From NCBI GenBank assembly GCA_013375475.1, contig JABXKD010000023.1, positions 1 to 45,954 on the forward strand: a stretch of 45,954 bases of DNA, in the 5' to 3' direction. How positions within the stretch are numbered: the stretch's first letter is position 1; each line of letters starts with the position of its first letter. Positions 43,901 through 45,954 of this stretch are shown piece after piece. The notes beneath the pieces were generated by a model. It ran no database searches and was not told the origin of the DNA. It worked only from the letters and a program-made list of their open reading frames with translations. The position numbers and the translations under genes are program-made. Source of the DNA: Promethearchaeota archaeon (GTDB taxonomy: Archaea > Asgardarchaeota > Lokiarchaeia > Sigyniarchaeales > SOKP01).

Positions 43901-45631
43901 TTGAATTTAACATACACTGTGCGGAAATTTAAAGGTATTATTAATATAAAGAATGTAAGTTATTCATTACTTTTATTAAATATATTTTGTTTTGTCTCAG
44001 GATTATTTTATATCGCTATTCCTGAATATTTACTCCTTTGGGACATTTTTGGGATAATTCTAACAGTTACTCTTTTTGAAAACCTCTTATTGGTTTACCT
44101 CAATTTATTGAAAGTTAATAAAAGGAGTAAATTAGGGTATAGGTTATATATTATGTGTTTTATCTTTCTTGTATTTATGATCTTAGGTATGTTTGGAATG
44201 ATGCAAGGCAATTTACTTAGCTCTGGAACCGTTTCAGATGGTTTTTTAGGGGGATATGCATTGACTCATCTCTGCTACTTTGGAATTTTAATATTTGGTA
44301 TTATAATTGGATTTATTGACGTTTTATCGAGAAACAATCTTGAGTTATGGGGTAAAGATAATAATGGCTATCGTAGAAAATCTATAAAAATTTTAAGAGT
44401 TCAACAAATTTTAAGGAAAATTATTGTTAGAGTTGCTTGGATTGGTTTTGTATTTGGCGCATTTTGTGCATTTATAACGGCGTTCGGTGTATTTGAATTT
44501 GTTACAACCCAAATTACTTATATTTCCTCTCAATATGGAATTTTCTTGTCGTTTATCTTCCTCTCTAACACAATTATTCTACTAAGGTTAAAGCGGGGGA
44601 GGTGGGACCGAAAGAAATTCCGTAGAGTAGCCCTCGTAGGAATTTTTATATCTACAGCATTACTTAGTCCTTTAATTCTTTCAAACATCACGGCTTTAAA
44701 TGCTGAAGTACGCTTTTCAGAAGCGTTTGGTCAAAACTGGCAACAAGAGATTCCTTCAGAAGAGAATAAATACTTTTTACAAACTTCGTTTTCGACGGCG
44801 GGATATTATCTGGGAACACCTTCTAAAGATTGTAATGTTATAGAAAACATCTTATTTTATAAAAACGAAAGCATTGAATTGTATTTTGATGTATATATGC
44901 CATTAAAAAAAGGTGAAGGCCTTCCAGGGCAGAATTCCACATTAGTTCGGATTCACGGGGGTGGTTGGGTTTCAGGCGATAAAGGAAGATCAAATATGGT
45001 ACAGATGAACAAATATTTTGCTGCTCAAGGGTATATAGTGTTTGATATTCAATATGGTTTGTATGATTCCTCAATTGCTGCTGCGGATTCCATTACGCCA
45101 AGTTATACCAGAGGAGATTTTAATATTGATGACATGATTCGTCACATCGGTGTCTTTACTAAATATCTTGCTGAAAATGCGAATATTTACGGTGCTAATT
45201 TGGGTTCTGTTTTCTTTAGCGGAGGATCTTCAGGGGGACATCTGGCAAGTGCAGCAGGCTTAGCATTAGCAAGTGGAAATTATTCAAATACGTTCAGTCA
45301 AAACCTAACTATAAAGGGATTGATCCCATTTTATCCCTCAAACGGACAGATGAAATATTTTGGAATTGATGGAAGTGAAGAATTTTTAGAACCCGCGAAA
45401 TTAATTGAACCTGAAAGTCCACCTTGTTTAATATTTCAGGGGACCCACGATGTTCTCACCTATTTTGGGATTAGTAATAACTTTCGGAATACTTATTTAA
45501 CAAAAGGGAATACAGACTGTGCTATTATTTGGATGTTAATGGCTGGTCATTCCAGTGATTTTTATTTTTCTGGTTATTACAATCAGATTTTTCTTTATTT
45601 TATGGAAAGATTTATGTATATTCACCGCTAA
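43901..45631 (+). CDS. Membrane-anchored alpha/beta hydrolase (esterase/lipase-like)
   Basis: The first 265 or so of 576 residues form about six to seven membrane helices. The rest is an extracytoplasmic alpha/beta hydrolase of the hormone-sensitive-lipase/carboxylesterase type. It has the oxyanion segment RIHGGGW, the nucleophile in GGSSGGH, a likely acid in GTHDVLTYFG and a catalytic His in AGHSSDFYF. The start is TTG (a GTG 18 bases later is possible). It probably splits esters or lipids at the outer membrane face. The plsY gene follows on the same strand, 114 bases on. Confidence 0.8.
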   Translation: MNLTYTVRKFKGIINIKNVSYSLLLLNIFCFVSGLFYIAIPEYLLLWDIFGIILTVTLFENLLLVYLNLLKVNKRSKLGYRLYIMCFIFLVFMILGMFGMMQGNLLSSGTVSDGFLGGYALTHLCYFGILIFGIIIGFIDVLSRNNLELWGKDNNGYRRKSIKILRVQQILRKIIVRVAWIGFVFGAFCAFITAFGVFEFVTTQITYISSQYGIFLSFIFLSNTIILLRLKRGRWDRKKFRRVALVGIFISTALLSPLILSNITALNAEVRFSEAFGQNWQQEIPSEENKYFLQTSFSTAGYYLGTPSKDCNVIENILFYKNESIELYFDVYMPLKKGEGLPGQNSTLVRIHGGGWVSGDKGRSNMVQMNKYFAAQGYIVFDIQYGLYDSSIAAADSITPSYTRGDFNIDDMIRHIGVFTKYLAENANIYGANLGSVFFSGGSSGGHLASAAGLALASGNYSNTFSQNLTIKGLIPFYPSNGQMKYFGIDGSEEFLEPAKLIEPESPPCLIFQGTHDVLTYFGISNNFRNTYLTKGNTDCAIIWMLMAGHSSDFYFSGYYNQIFLYFMERFMYIHR

Positions 45632-45745
45632 ATTCTCAAGCAGCTCTAATTTTTTTCACTGTTTCTGTTTTTGCAGATATGTATAAAAAGGAGTGAATAA
45701 TAATATCATCGTATACACAATTTTGCATAATAAAAGCGTGATCAT

Positions 45746-45954
45746 ATGGAACCTTTTACAATTTTTTTAAATGTGTTAGTTATTATAATCGGTTACCTCA
45801 TTGGTTCAATTAACCCAGCATACATTTTTGGAAGAATGAAAAATGTTGACATTCGGGAGGAAGGAGATGGTGTTGCTGGAACGGTTAATGCTTTCAAAAG
45901 TTTAGGGTTGAAATATGCTATACCTACAGGTATCTTTGATTTTTTTAAGGGTAT
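45746..45954 (+). CDS. plsY: PlsY-like acyl-phosphate:glycerol-3-phosphate acyltransferase (partial, runs off the end)
   Basis: Only the first 69 codons are present. They translate to a hydrophobic N-terminus followed by YLIGSINPAYIFGRMKNVDI and then R-E-E-G-D-G-V-A-G-T-V-N, which matches PlsY motif 1 (GS-x-x-x-A/G-Y) and motif 2 (the G-S-G-N-x-G-A-T-N loop) with substitutions: Asp for Ser, Val for Asn and Thr-Val for Ala-Thr. PlsY acylates glycerol-3-phosphate in bacterial-type phospholipid synthesis and is rare in archaea. Length and activity cannot be judged from this fragment. The window ends inside the gene. Confidence 0.8.
   Translation, partial: MEPFTIFLNVLVIIIGYLIGSINPAYIFGRMKNVDIREEGDGVAGTVNAFKSLGLKYAIPTGIFDFFKG

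Noticed and set aside
43884..43904. ATG at 43884 as start of the membrane hydrolase
   Set aside because: It is out of frame with the hydrolase and reaches TGA after six codons.
1..45954. CRISPR arrays, transposons, prophage or integration sites
   Set aside because: No regularly spaced repeats, transposase or integrase motifs, or tRNA-flanking direct repeats were seen.

Overview
The window is AT-rich, densely coded archaeal DNA, very probably from an Asgard archaeon of the Lokiarchaeia (Promethearchaeota) type. Archaeal markers are a histone, TFB, a 20S proteasome beta-type subunit, a NOG1 GTPase, a DUF106 (Oxa1/EMC3-superfamily) insertase and methanofuran genes (mfnE-mfnF). Eukaryote-like Asgard markers are a two-domain gelsolin, a Ras/Rab-like GTPase with an N-terminal extension, a longin-like protein, a RING-like zinc-finger protein, a HEAT-repeat protein with an appendage-like C-terminus, and selenoprotein genes with eukaryote-like SECIS elements. 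No rRNA, tRNA, CRISPR array, transposase or phage gene was recognised.

Layout. 0.3-1.5 kb: a membrane-anchored Ntn-hydrolase-like protein. 1.6-4.25 kb: two tandem selD genes, each with an in-frame TGA (selenocysteine) in the catalytic G-U-x-C-K motif and a SECIS hairpin directly after the stop. Ordinary gene calling truncates both. 4.4-7.4 kb: a giant HEAT/coiled-coil/winged-helix/beta-sandwich protein. 7.5-11.1 kb: a two-subunit MaoC-type hydratase, mfnE-mfnF and a VOC epimerase-like gene. 11.1-16.4 kb: NOG1 GTPase, a helical-repeat protein, aspartate-semialdehyde dehydrogenase and an unknown protein coupled to a DUF362 protein. 17.8-20.7 kb: type II pantothenate kinase, a structured RNA candidate, hxlB (hexulose phosphate isomerase) and a QueG-like Fe-S protein. 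20.9-25.4 kb: histone, a divergent regulatory gap, a proteasome beta subunit lacking the catalytic threonine, the RING-like protein and a zinc-finger protein. 25.6-33.7 kb: membrane and cytoskeleton-flavoured genes, namely LysE, a Trp-repeat tail-anchored protein, an aminotransferase, gelsolin plus zinc ribbon, a long coiled coil, GtrA, DUF106, a second zinc-ribbon protein and a dual-specificity phosphatase. 33.7-36.9 kb: a GlpA-like glycerol-3-phosphate dehydrogenase operon with DUF1667. 37-42.3 kb: small tail-anchored and longin proteins, a nitronate-monooxygenase-like enzyme, a LarA racemase, a NIPSNAP-like protein and the GTPase. 42.6-45.95 kb: TFB, a membrane alpha/beta hydrolase and the 5' part of plsY.

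The genes suggest a hydrogen/C1-type anaerobe with methanofuran, selenium-dependent enzymes and Fe-S/flavin oxidoreductases. It also carries GlpA- and PlsY-type genes of bacterial-style glycerol-3-phosphate lipid metabolism, and parts of a proto-eukaryotic membrane, cytoskeletal and protein-turnover toolkit. Several genes use TTG or GTG starts. Where the context favoured another start, the coordinates here reflect that choice.
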